DNA of 18,263 nucleotides, taken from positions 1-18,263 of the forward strand of contig CAIJZF010000245.1 of assembly GCA_903825095.1 (NCBI GenBank). The letters are read 5' to 3'. Source of the stretch: an uncultured Bacteroidota bacterium. Its GTDB lineage: Bacteria; Bacteroidota; Bacteroidia; Chitinophagales; Chitinophagaceae. A program made the position numbers and the translations under genes. Position 1 is the first letter of the stretch. Each line of letters opens with the position of its first letter. Positions 8,390 through 17,582 of the stretch are shown here, piece by piece. Below the pieces are notes generated by a model. The model was given only the letters and a program-made list of their open reading frames with translations. It did no database searches and was not told the DNA's origin.

Positions 8390-10792
8390 TTAATCTAGAT
8401 CACATCCAATAGGTGCCCCTGGCGCCATGGTGGTAGGACTAGGTAGCGTAATATCTTTTGGATTATTTATTCTTTCAAGAGCATATGCATAATGCGCTTT
8501 ATGAGCAGTATCTGTTTTTACCCATGTAGTTAATTTTGCTTTCAATTCTTTTATTCTATCATTACAAATAGCCCTTACTTCATAATTGGCTTCTGTACTT
8601 TGACCTACACCCATTAACCAAGTAAGCACTAACTGTTGAGTTTGACTATGAAGGCTACCTTCCAAACCATTAGGTATGCTTGCATACCATGTATTTTTTA
8701 ATACCGCATCCACTACATTATCAAAACCAATCGTTTTAGCTCTTGCTTTATTTTGTACTAATCTATTCGCTCTTTCTACATTGAATAAAAAACCTAGTTC
8801 AAAGTCACTAAGGGCTTCTGCTGCAGCTAATGCATCAAAACTCATTCCTGTTCTTTTATCAAATAATTCACCTACGCCATAATACATTGGAGGGCGGGGT
8901 GGTATTAATTGTAAAATTCTCTCTGGTATGATAAGGGTAGTTGCCGACAAACAATTTACCGCTGCGTCCAATGCTTTTTGTTGAATTGCATTAGATAAAA
9001 TAGTGGGTTTAATTTGATTAGCGTCACCTCTTACACTGTAATTATAATTTATACCACCAATTAATTTGGTCACTGCTTCATATTGGTAACGGTGGTAATT
9101 ATATAATGGCACAAGTACATCTTCTAATTTAGCTAGTGGGGTGAAATTAGTAATTGCTTCTTCACTAAACTGCTCCATACCTTTTTTTCTTACGGCCATT
9201 GCTTGGTCTAAGCCTGCAACCGCGTCAGATTGATTATCCCATAAATGCGCATAGGGGTGAAAACCACTGGCAGCTCTCGCATCCGCATCGGCAATAAAGA
9301 GTAAACCATTTTTAGAATTTTCTGCTAACATATTTTGTAACAAAGGCGTTTCGTTCACCCCTTTCCCAAAATCTTGATAGCCATACATAATAGCACGCTT
9401 ATCCCAGGCACCAATTTCATTGGTATATATTTTAGAAAAATCTATCTCCCCTTTTTCATTCACGAAAATATTTGGATGAGGATAGTCCATTACAGAAGCA
9501 CGATCATTAAAGCTAGATGCATAATTATGTTGTAAGCCTAAGGTATGACCCACTTCATGTGCTGCTAATTGTCTTAATCTGTGAATCGCAGCTGTTCTCA
9601 TTTTATCTGTAACAGGTTTGCCATTAATATAGGGAGACAAAAGGGCTGTAAAAATTAAATAGTCTTGACGAACTCTTAATGAACCTAAGGTTACCTGACC
9701 TTTAATTATTTCACCTGTTCTCGGATCAGAGATGGTAGCACCATAGCTCCAACCACGTGTAGAACGGTGAACCCAGTTAATCATATTGTACCTGATATCC
9801 ATAGGGTCGGCAGAATCGGGAAGTACTTGCACTTGAAAAGCATTTTTATAACCAGCCGCTTCATAAGCTTGGTTCCACCATCTTGCACCTTCTAATAAAG
9901 CAGATCGAATAGGTTCGGGTGTGCCATTGTCTAAATAATATATAATGGGTTTAACAGGCTCGCTCAATGCGGCAGTAGGATCTTTTTTAAATAGACGATG
10001 TCTATTGATCACCATTTTTTCAATGGGTTCACTTATATCGCTTCCGTAATCGAAATAACTATTTCCAAAATAACCACTTCTAATATCGTATTTTCTGGGT
10101 TGATAATTATTATCTGGAAGTTCAACAAAGCTATGGTGCATGCGAAGGGTAATGGCTTCTACGGAAGGCGCTACAGTTTGTACGAACCTTCCTGCATCGG
10201 AACCGCCCACAAAAGTAAGGGTAGCTTCAAACTCCGAATTTTTTGGAAAGTTTTTAGTGTTGGTAATATATATAGCGGAACGGCCTTCGTTTAAAGTGTA
10301 AGTGCCTTGTTTCATTTTTCTAATTCTATCTGCTGCGCCATGTGCATCTCTTAATAAAAATGAAGTGGCATCTACTAAAAGGGTATTGGCTTCTTCTGCT
10401 TCGATGGTAAAACTAAACAAGATAGATTGTGCGAAAGATTCATTCACAGCTTTTTGTTCTCTAGGGTCGCTAGTAACAGCGCGGTAGTCGGTATTAGGTT
10501 GAGTGAGCAATAGTTTTTTACCAACACGTTGAAAATACACAATGCGTGAATCACCAATTTGTCCTCTGTCAAGCCCAATATCATTGGATCCTAGACCAGC
10601 AGGTAAAGAATTCACATATAAAAATGGAGTTTCTAATTTATCTACTGCAATGAAAATTTTTCCTTGTGCAGCATCCCAGTAGTAATTAAAATAGCCCTTA
10701 TGTAATTCCATGGTCTTTGTTTTTTCTGCAATTGAATTAGTTTGTGCTTGCAAGAAAAAAGGAAAACATAGTAACATTAAAATAATACGCAT
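8390..10792 (-). CDS. Secreted zinc-dependent metalloprotease (metzincin, DUF5117/DUF4953 type)
   Basis: The 800-residue product has a short signal peptide (1-17, ending FFLQAQ) and is predicted to be exported. The extended metzincin motif AAHEVGHTLGLQHN gives zinc ligands H412, H416 and H422 with catalytic E413 and G419. A Met-turn candidate, ASVMDYP with M435, follows 13 residues later, as metzincins require. The N-terminal part (about 25-260), with LDRGQIGDSRIVYFQR and the region before ALSEPVKPIIYYLDNGTPEPIR, fits the DUF5118/DUF5117 arrangement of large Bacteroidota metalloproteases of unknown substrate; the C-terminal 300 residues are mainly helical and match the family's tail. No type IX sorting domain is seen at the C-terminus (…APIGCDLD), so it probably stays periplasmic or uses another anchor. 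It lies downstream of the histone-like gene, separated by a terminator. Protease class is secure, substrate unknown. Confidence 0.88.
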   Translation of the reverse strand: MRIILMLLCFPFFLQAQTNSIAEKTKTMELHKGYFNYYWDAAQGKIFIAVDKLETPFLYVNSLPAGLGSNDIGLDRGQIGDSRIVYFQRVGKKLLLTQPNTDYRAVTSDPREQKAVNESFAQSILFSFTIEAEEANTLLVDATSFLLRDAHGAADRIRKMKQGTYTLNEGRSAIYITNTKNFPKNSEFEATLTFVGGSDAGRFVQTVAPSVEAITLRMHHSFVELPDNNYQPRKYDIRSGYFGNSYFDYGSDISEPIEKMVINRHRLFKKDPTAALSEPVKPIIYYLDNGTPEPIRSALLEGARWWNQAYEAAGYKNAFQVQVLPDSADPMDIRYNMINWVHRSTRGWSYGATISDPRTGEIIKGQVTLGSLRVRQDYLIFTALLSPYINGKPVTDKMRTAAIHRLRQLAAHEVGHTLGLQHNYASSFNDRASVMDYPHPNIFVNEKGEIDFSKIYTNEIGAWDKRAIMYGYQDFGKGVNETPLLQNMLAENSKNGLLFIADADARAASGFHPYAHLWDNQSDAVAGLDQAMAVRKKGMEQFSEEAITNFTPLAKLEDVLVPLYNYHRYQYEAVTKLIGGINYNYSVRGDANQIKPTILSNAIQQKALDAAVNCLSATTLIIPERILQLIPPRPPMYYGVGELFDKRTGMSFDALAAAEALSDFELGFLFNVERANRLVQNKARAKTIGFDNVVDAVLKNTWYASIPNGLEGSLHSQTQQLVLTWLMGVGQSTEANYEVRAICNDRIKELKAKLTTWVKTDTAHKAHYAYALERINNPKDITLPSPTTMAPGAPIGCDLD

Positions 10793-10814
10793 AAAAATGA
10801 ATTTATATTAAAAA

Positions 10815-10858
10815 TAAAAAATCCCGCCTCACCCGAAAAATCGGAAACGGGGCGGGAT
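10815..10858 (-). terminator. Intrinsic terminator of the histone-like gene
   Basis: Read on the minus strand, ATCCCGCC (10858-10851) pairs with GGCGGGAT (10828-10821), with an inner CCGA/TCGG pair inside the loop, and is followed at once by a T-rich run. It lies 20 nt past the stop codon of the lysine-rich gene and only about 30 nt before the metalloprotease ATG. Confidence 0.85.
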
Positions 10859-10878
10859 TGTAATTTAAGTTTTTTTTA

Positions 10879-11322
10879 CTAAACTGTAGGCGTCGAATTT
10901 GTTGTTGGTTCAGTAAATAAAGTAGGCGCTACTACTGGAGCTACTGCTACAGGCACAACTACTTTTTTCTTTGGAGCCACCTTCTTTTTAGGAGCTGCTT
11001 TTTTTACTGCCTTTTTAACAGTTTTTGGAGCCACTGCCTTTTTCTTAGGGGCTACTTTTTTAGAAGCTTTCTTTGGAGCTGCTTTCTTTTTAGGAGCTGC
11101 TTTTTTAGTTGTTTTTTTTACCGCTTTTTTAGCTGCTTTTTTCACCGTCTTTTTTGCGGCTACTTTTTTCTTGGAAGCTACTTTCTTTTTAGGGGCTGCT
11201 TTTTTAGTTGTTTTTTTTGCTGCTTTCTTGGCTGCTTTTTTAACAGATTTTTTTGCTGTTCCTTTTTTCTTAGGAGCTACTTTCTTTTTGGTAGCTACTT
11301 TCTTCTTACTTGACTTTGCCAT
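10879..11322 (-). CDS. Histone H1-like lysine/alanine-rich repeat protein
   Basis: The 147-residue product is almost entirely Lys, Ala, Pro, Thr and Val up to residue 120, followed by a hydrophobic and neutral tail (VVVPVAVAPVVAP…). It resembles the disordered C-terminal tail of eukaryotic histone H1 and the bacterial Hc1/AlgP-type basic proteins. A 33-residue unit recurs: residues 24-47 and 57-80 are nearly identical (KK[S/T]VKKAAKKA[A/V]KKTTKKAAPKKK), with a shortened third copy at 99-114. Such proteins bind nucleic acid by charge and may compact the nucleoid; that role is inferred from composition only, since low-complexity sequence supports no firm homology. The ATG at 11322 gives MAKSSKKK, a sensible start. 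It is monocistronic, with its own terminator downstream. An RNA-binding or ribosome-associated role is equally possible. Confidence 0.8.
   Translation of the reverse strand: MAKSSKKKVATKKKVAPKKKGTAKKSVKKAAKKAAKKTTKKAAPKKKVASKKKVAAKKTVKKAAKKAVKKTTKKAAPKKKAAPKKASKKVAPKKKAVAPKTVKKAVKKAAPKKKVAPKKKVVVPVAVAPVVAPTLFTEPTTNSTPTV
11083..11253 (-). repeat. Tandem 99-bp coding repeat in the histone-like gene
   Basis: Codons 24-47 (11253-11182) and 57-80 (11154-11083) encode two copies of a 24-residue block differing at only two residues, offset by 33 codons. The DNA is also highly similar, visible as two blocks on the plus strand that each contain GCTGCTTTTTTAGTTGTTTT. Copy number may vary between strains by slippage or recombination. 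Confidence 0.7.
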
Positions 11323-11411
11323 TTTTGTTAATTTGATTTTGTGTAAACGAATTGGAGGATAAAATTACATCGTTTTATTGAACTATATTAAAACATTTTC
11401 ATTTTTTGTAA

Positions 11412-11419
11412 TAGCTTTG
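11412..11419 (+). promoter_or_regulatory. -7 promoter element abutting the CoA-binding gene
   Basis: TAGCTTTG matches TAnnTTTG exactly and ends only 4 nt before the ATG at 11424. If used, transcription would begin at or next to the start codon, giving a leaderless message. No TTG is present at the ideal -33 spacing, so this is tentative. Confidence 0.4.
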
Positions 11420-11423
11420 TAAA

Positions 11424-11789
11424 ATGAAATCACCTATTACATTTATTCTTGGAGCAACACCCAATCCCGAAAGATATAGTTTTATGGCAACAGCCTTATT
11501 AGTAGAGAAAGGACATGCTGTTTATCCTTTTGGGATAAAAAAAGGAGAAATTCTTACTACACCTATCATTAATGAATGGCCAACAGATGAGCGCATAGAC
11601 ACTGTCACCCTGTATTTGGGCCCTTCAGCACAAGAATCCTACTATAATGCCATTTTAGATTTGAATCCAAGAAGAATTATATTTAATCCTGGCACAGAAA
11701 ATCCAATTTTACAAAGTTTAGCCACCGAAAAAGGAATTGAAACAATCGAAGCCTGCACTTTAGTCATGCTAAAAACAGGACAATACTAA
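11424..11789 (+). CDS. CoA-binding (Rossmann-fold) domain protein
   Basis: This 121-residue protein is a single CoA_binding_2 (YccU-like) domain. The nucleotide-binding loop ILGATPNPERYSFMA (8-22) follows the first beta-strand, FNPGTEN (87-93) matches the conserved PGxEN turn, and EACTLVMLKTGQ (109-120) is the usual final strand. Stand-alone proteins of this family are the size of the CoA-binding domain of succinyl-CoA synthetase alpha but lack its ligase parts; their cellular role is not established, and CoA binding itself is inferred from the fold. The gene stands alone between divergent and convergent neighbours: the histone-like gene reads away from it, and yifB converges on it with a 22-nt gap and no recognisable terminator hairpin. 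Confidence 0.88.
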   Translation: MKSPITFILGATPNPERYSFMATALLVEKGHAVYPFGIKKGEILTTPIINEWPTDERIDTVTLYLGPSAQESYYNAILDLNPRRIIFNPGTENPILQSLATEKGIETIEACTLVMLKTGQY

Positions 11790-11811
11790 CTGTTTTAATT
11801 TTTTTTGCCCT

Positions 11812-13368
<1,557 letters not shown>

Positions 13369-13413
13369 CTTTTTGCTTGAAACTAAACTAGATACAAATG
13401 CGAATTGAAAGTA

Positions 13414-14742
13414 TTAATACTTGTTTTTGCTAATGTTTTTTAGCAGGTCTACCACACCTTCTCTTTCTAGAATTAAATACCCGAGTCTATCTTGACTAAC
13501 GCCTTCTTTTAATTGATAATGAAAAATCAATTCTTTTTCTTGCACGGCTGTTTCAAAATAACTAAACTGAATATTGCTAAAACCTTTTAAGCCATCGCTT
13601 ATTTCGTATAAATGTGTGGAGATAATAAATAAACTATTTCTTAAATTTTGTAAACCCTCAATAACGGCACTGCTGCATTTCATGGCATCTTGAATATTGG
13701 TGCCTTTGAATAATTCGTCAATTAAAACAAAATATTTTTTTCCATCTATTATTTTTTCAATGGTATTTTTTATCCTTTGCACTTCGTTGAAAAAATAACT
13801 TTCTCCTTTTACTATATTGTCGGCAATGGTCAAATTGGTAATAAGACCATCAAATAAACTTAGTTCTAATTTTTTTGCAGGCACGCCAATACCCACATGG
13901 GCTAGGTATAAAACAATGCCGATGGTTTTAATAAAAGTACTTTTCCCTGCCATATTTGCGCCCGTTAAAAAAAGCAAATTGCCTTGATGGTTAAGGGAGA
14001 GCTTATTATCTACAGCATTTGTCACTAAGGGGTGAATGGCGGCACTCACTTCAAAAAGGGGCTGCTCGCTTTCTATCCAAGTAGGAAAAATAAAATCATA
14101 ATTTTTGGCAGCCATGGCCATACTATAATAGGCGTCTAGCTCATAATAATATTCAAGAAGTTGAAGGGTATTGTTTTTATAATGGTAAAGAAAAAAATGG
14201 CATAGAGACAATACAGTTTGTGGGTTGTCTAACTTATGAGCAGGTGGTAGGGCAGCTAAGGAAGGGTGGTTGGTGTATTTTTTAATTTTTTGAACGAGTA
14301 GTTCAATAATAGTATTGTCTTTTTTTGATTCAAAAACCGCTACCCATTTTTGTAACTGATCGTAGAATAAAATTAAATGTTCTAATGAGTAACGAAGTAA
14401 GGAATAGTCGGAAGCGCTCATGAACTGATACCAATAGGCAGCAGGCAAACTAATTTGAGTAGGAATACTTTTAAAACCGGTGTCAAAAAATTTTTCAATG
14501 ACTAAGCTACTGCCATTGGTAATTTTCATGGCTTCTATAAAATCAATTTCATCTATATAATGCTTGATGGCATTTTGTCTTTGTTCAATGGAAGAGATAC
14601 TAGAAAGTGGATGTGAAAGATATATATCTAATTGAGCCCTGCCGCCATTCGTTTTGCAAAAGTTAAGATGTGTTATTAAACCTATGGACTCTTCGTTATC
14701 AAATAAGCCAATATCCTTTAAAGTAATTTTATCAACCTGCAT
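13414..14742 (-). CDS. MutS-related ATPase lacking the mismatch-recognition domain
   Basis: The 442-residue product ends with a complete MutS domain V ATPase: Walker A GANMAGKST (261-269), the signature region NLTIADNIVKGESYFFNEV (303-321, including the ABC-signature-like part), Walker B FVLIDELFKGTN (338-349, D342 and E343) and the switch His in IISTH (H377). The first 240 residues look like the helical lever and core (MutS III-like), beginning with a stretch resembling MutS core (NFCKTNGGRAQLDIYLSHPLSSI). MutS domain I, with its Phe-x-Glu mismatch wedge, is absent, and there is no Smr nuclease tail as in MutS2. It therefore probably does not act in canonical mismatch repair; recognition of branched or recombination intermediates is a possible role by analogy with MSH4/5 and MutS2. 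It starts 11 nt after pyrC, so is very likely cotranscribed. Family is secure, function unknown. Confidence 0.88.
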   Translation of the reverse strand: MQVDKITLKDIGLFDNEESIGLITHLNFCKTNGGRAQLDIYLSHPLSSISSIEQRQNAIKHYIDEIDFIEAMKITNGSSLVIEKFFDTGFKSIPTQISLPAAYWYQFMSASDYSLLRYSLEHLILFYDQLQKWVAVFESKKDNTIIELLVQKIKKYTNHPSLAALPPAHKLDNPQTVLSLCHFFLYHYKNNTLQLLEYYYELDAYYSMAMAAKNYDFIFPTWIESEQPLFEVSAAIHPLVTNAVDNKLSLNHQGNLLFLTGANMAGKSTFIKTIGIVLYLAHVGIGVPAKKLELSLFDGLITNLTIADNIVKGESYFFNEVQRIKNTIEKIIDGKKYFVLIDELFKGTNIQDAMKCSSAVIEGLQNLRNSLFIISTHLYEISDGLKGFSNIQFSYFETAVQEKELIFHYQLKEGVSQDRLGYLILEREGVVDLLKNISKNKY

Positions 14743-14753
14743 ACAATTTACTT

Positions 14754-16100
14754 TTAGCTTCTTGTAAATTGAAGGCGTTGTCCTTTTTGTGCTTCGTTAA
14801 ATACACCTTCATGGTACACTTTATATCCATTCACAAAAGTGGTATTAATTTGATAAGGGAAGCTACTACCTTCAAAGGGGCTCCATCCGCAGTGGTATAA
14901 AATATTTTCTTTACTAACAGTATAAGGCGCTTTTTTAACCAGTACTAAATCGGCGTGGTATCCTTCTCTAATAAAACCACGGTCTTTAATTTCAAAACAG
15001 GTAGCTACCGCATGACTCATTTTTTCTACCATTTTTTCCATACTTATTTTTCCCTCTTCCACATATTTAAGCATGAGCATTAGGCCATGTTGAACCAAGG
15101 GTAGGCCTGCATGTGCATGCGCATAAGCCTCTTGTTTCTCGGCCCAGGTATGTGGGGCATGATCGGTAGCAATCACATCTAATTGGTCATTCAATAAGCC
15201 TTCCCACAATGCATTTTTATTTTCTGGCGCTTTAATAGCAGGGTTACATTTAATTAAATTACCTAATGCAGCATAATCGTTGGCGGTGAAATGTAAATGA
15301 TGTACACAAACTTCTGCCGTAATTCTTTTATCTGCTAAAGTTCTTAAGTTGGAGAATAATTGTAATTCTTTAGCAGTACTAATATGTAGAATATGTAATC
15401 TTGCATCGAATTTTTTGGCAAGTTGAATGGCTTTGAAAGAAGATTCAAAACAAACTTCTTCGTCTCTAATAATTGGATGGTCCGCTGGTTCTAAAATAGG
15501 TTTGATGGCTTCTAATGCCGCTTTATTTCTTTTAATCAGACTTTCTTCTTCACAATGTGTGGCAATTAAAAGTTCAGTGCCTCCAAATATTTTTTCAAGT
15601 ACCAATGGGTTTTCTACTAATAAGTTTCCAGTAGAAGAGCCCATGAATATTTTAATACCACAGACGTCCTTTTTCTTTTCATTGGTCTTTAAAATTTCTT
15701 CCAAGTTATCTTGAGAAGTACCCATGTAAAAAGAATAATTGGCAAGCGATGTATTTGCGCCAATCTGATATTTATCTTCCAATAAGGCTTGTGTGAATAC
15801 CGGTGGTTGGGTATTGGGCATTTCCATAAAACTGGTGGTACCGCCTGCTACCGCTGCCTTGGCTTCGCTATAAATATTGGCTTTATGGGTTAAGCCAGGC
15901 TCTCTAAAATGCACTTGATCATCTATAACACCTGGTAATAAAAATTGATTCTCCCCATTGATTTCTGTAATTGCACCCTTGGTATCTATTTGACTTGCTA
16001 TTTTTTCAATGCGGCCGTTTTTAATCAAGACATCTGCTTGAATAGTTTTGCCTTCATTGACTATTTGGGTATTTTTTATTAAGTAGGTATTCATACTCAT
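14754..16100 (-). CDS. pyrC: Dihydroorotase
   Basis: This 448-residue amidohydrolase closes carbamoyl-aspartate to dihydroorotate, the third step of pyrimidine synthesis, in the cytoplasm. The N-terminal beta-sandwich part is followed by the TIM-barrel entry LPGVIDDQVHFREPG (55-69), with H64 and substrate-binding R66, and N96 in EMPNT. A candidate carboxylated Lys is K150 in GIKIFMGSSTG. Further metal ligands are H182 (ATHCEEE), H239 (LHIST) and catalytic D313 (ATDHAPH). The usual HxH metal motif reads QVH: Q62 replaces the first His, although the rest of the site is intact. The ATG at 16100 directly abuts the TAA of the upstream porT gene, so translation is probably coupled; a second ATG two codons on is an alternative start. 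The 6-phosphate REPG/NTxP context argues against hydantoinase or allantoinase, making the enzyme name quite secure. Confidence 0.92.
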   Translation of the reverse strand: MSMNTYLIKNTQIVNEGKTIQADVLIKNGRIEKIASQIDTKGAITEINGENQFLLPGVIDDQVHFREPGLTHKANIYSEAKAAVAGGTTSFMEMPNTQPPVFTQALLEDKYQIGANTSLANYSFYMGTSQDNLEEILKTNEKKKDVCGIKIFMGSSTGNLLVENPLVLEKIFGGTELLIATHCEEESLIKRNKAALEAIKPILEPADHPIIRDEEVCFESSFKAIQLAKKFDARLHILHISTAKELQLFSNLRTLADKRITAEVCVHHLHFTANDYAALGNLIKCNPAIKAPENKNALWEGLLNDQLDVIATDHAPHTWAEKQEAYAHAHAGLPLVQHGLMLMLKYVEEGKISMEKMVEKMSHAVATCFEIKDRGFIREGYHADLVLVKKAPYTVSKENILYHCGWSPFEGSSFPYQINTTFVNGYKVYHEGVFNEAQKGQRLQFTRS

Positions 16101-16862
16101 TTAGTTTTCTATATGAATGGTAAAATAAACAAAGTTGCCAGTGACATCTCGAATGCTTGATAAAAGCGCATCGCCTTTATTTAAATTTCTTAAGCCATAA
16201 CTAAATTTTACTTCAGGTGATACAGTGGCGTAGGGTAAATAAAAACTAAGCCCTAGGCCCATTTCATAACCATAGTCAAGTCCATTGAGTGTATTATTAT
16301 AAGGCGTTCTGCTACTGGTTGCTGTATTTCTACTTAATATTACAGATCTATTGGATCCTAATAAATCGTAATCAATTTTACCACCTAAAAAAACATAGTG
16401 ACGCATTATATCTGTAAAATGAAATGCATTATACCTATCAGATTCAATTTTTAGTGCCAAAGGAATATTGATAATAGCAGAAGCTGCATTCATTGTTTGG
16501 GTATCTGTTGGGTTATTTCTTTTTGTAAACGTGTATAAATTTTTTGAACCTGCAATTAGTACAGTAGGGTTTAATCTAAGTAAGGTATGCTTACTTAATC
16601 TTAATGTTCCACTCAGCCCCAGGTTTAAGGCTAAATTATTTATTGGATTAATACTGCTTACAGCAGTTGAATTAGGTCGAATGAAATCAATATTTCTATT
16701 AAAATTGAGGTAGTTATTATTTAGGCCAATACTCATTCCTAAATAATAAGGCAGTTCGTCATGGAAGGGTTGATATACTTCGCCTCTTTGCGCTAAAGAC
16801 GCAAAAGAAATGCAAAGCAGTAAGGCTCCCGTGATTATTTGCTTGCGCAGTAAATGCTGCAT
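16101..16862 (-). CDS. porT: PorT-family outer-membrane beta-barrel protein
   Basis: The 253-residue product has a signal peptide (1-24, hydrophobic core GALLLCISFASLA before QRGEVY) and a body of alternating polar and aromatic strands typical of small outer-membrane barrels: YYLGMSIGLNNNYLNF near the start, YVFLGGKIDYDLLG, a glycine-rich YGYEMGLGLSFYL and a terminal strand ending YFTIHIEN. PorT/SprT is a component of the type IX secretion system of Bacteroidota. The call rests on this pattern and on position: porT characteristically follows ubiE in this phylum, and here it overlaps ubiE by 28 nt. No other type IX genes are in the window. An unrelated small barrel protein cannot be excluded because sequence conservation in the family is low. 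Confidence 0.7.
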   Translation of the reverse strand: MQHLLRKQIITGALLLCISFASLAQRGEVYQPFHDELPYYLGMSIGLNNNYLNFNRNIDFIRPNSTAVSSINPINNLALNLGLSGTLRLSKHTLLRLNPTVLIAGSKNLYTFTKRNNPTDTQTMNAASAIINIPLALKIESDRYNAFHFTDIMRHYVFLGGKIDYDLLGSNRSVILSRNTATSSRTPYNNTLNGLDYGYEMGLGLSFYLPYATVSPEVKFSYGLRNLNKGDALLSSIRDVTGNFVYFTIHIEN

Positions 16863-17578
16863 ATGCCTAAACTTAATTTTTGTTGTGAAACATTTTTAAA
16901 ACCTGCTTGCTCTAATATAGTTAAAAAAGCAGCCCCTTCTGGAAAAGCAATGACACTTTCATTTAAGTAGGCGTAAGCTTCTTTGTTGCCTGAAAATAAT
17001 TTTCCAATGGTTGGCGTTACCCATTTCATATAAAAAGTATAAATGGGCTTAAACCAAAAACTTGAAGGTTGTGAAAATTCTAAAATCACGAGTTTACTTC
17101 CTGGCGTTAAAACGCGGTGAATTTCCTCTAAGCCTTTTTTTAAATTGGCGAAATTGCGTACTCCAAAGGCTACCATGGCTCCATCAAATGTGGAAGCTTC
17201 AAAAGGAATGGAAGTACTATCGCCCAAGCTTAATTGTATTTTTTCACTCAATCCTTTTTGCTGAATTTTAATTCTCCCATACTGCATCATGCCTTCTGAA
17301 ATATCAATACCGGTAATTTTACCTGGATGAATTTGACTATTAGCCATTAGGGCCATGTCGGCCGTACCCGTAGCAATATCTAATAAATGATTAATTTTTT
17401 TATCTTTCAAATGAGCGATGGCTTTTTTACGCCATCCCTGGTCAATACCCAGGCTTAAAAAACGGTTCAAAAAATCGTAACGCTTTGCAATAGAATCAAA
17501 CATAGTAGCTACCTGTTCTTTCTTTTCGGCATTACTTTGGCTATAGGGAACCACTTTATCATGTGCAAATTGACTCAT
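16835..17578 (-). CDS. ubiE: Demethylmenaquinone methyltransferase
   Basis: This SAM-dependent methyltransferase makes menaquinone from demethylmenaquinone at the last step of quinone synthesis (menG activity; in Bacteroidota ubiquinone is absent, so menG would be the apter symbol). The 247-residue Class I Rossmann domain shows the opening KKEQVATMFDSIAKRYDFLNR (19-39), motif I LLDIATGTADMA (65-76), acidic IDISEGMM (91-98), the signature AFGVRNF (137-143) and LVILEFSQP (163-171). The ATG at 17578 is preferred: the frame extends 28 codons to 17662, but that extension is not homologous in character and would run into the divergent rsgA, and a -7 element sits 4 nt before 17578. It is the first gene of the ubiE-porT-pyrC-mutS-like-yifB run. 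Confidence 0.94.
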   Translation of the reverse strand: MSQFAHDKVVPYSQSNAEKKEQVATMFDSIAKRYDFLNRFLSLGIDQGWRKKAIAHLKDKKINHLLDIATGTADMALMANSQIHPGKITGIDISEGMMQYGRIKIQQKGLSEKIQLSLGDSTSIPFEASTFDGAMVAFGVRNFANLKKGLEEIHRVLTPGSKLVILEFSQPSSFWFKPIYTFYMKWVTPTIGKLFSGNKEAYAYLNESVIAFPEGAAFLTILEQAGFKNVSQQKLSLGICSIYCASK

Positions 17579-17582
17579 GGCG

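Noticed and set aside
9998..10294. 98-codon plus-strand frame within the metalloprotease gene
   Set aside because: It is antisense to a gene with a clear domain structure and shows no motif or start signal of its own.
10900..11310. Repetitive T-rich stretch that could suggest a CRISPR or tandem-repeat array
   Set aside because: The repeats are in frame, uneven and without unique spacers; they are explained by the Lys/Ala-rich coding sequence.
11171..11362. Phe/Leu/Ala-rich plus-strand frame that looks like a membrane peptide
   Set aside because: It is the complement of the Lys codons (AAA/AAG to TTT/CTT) of the histone-like gene, so hydrophobicity is an artefact.
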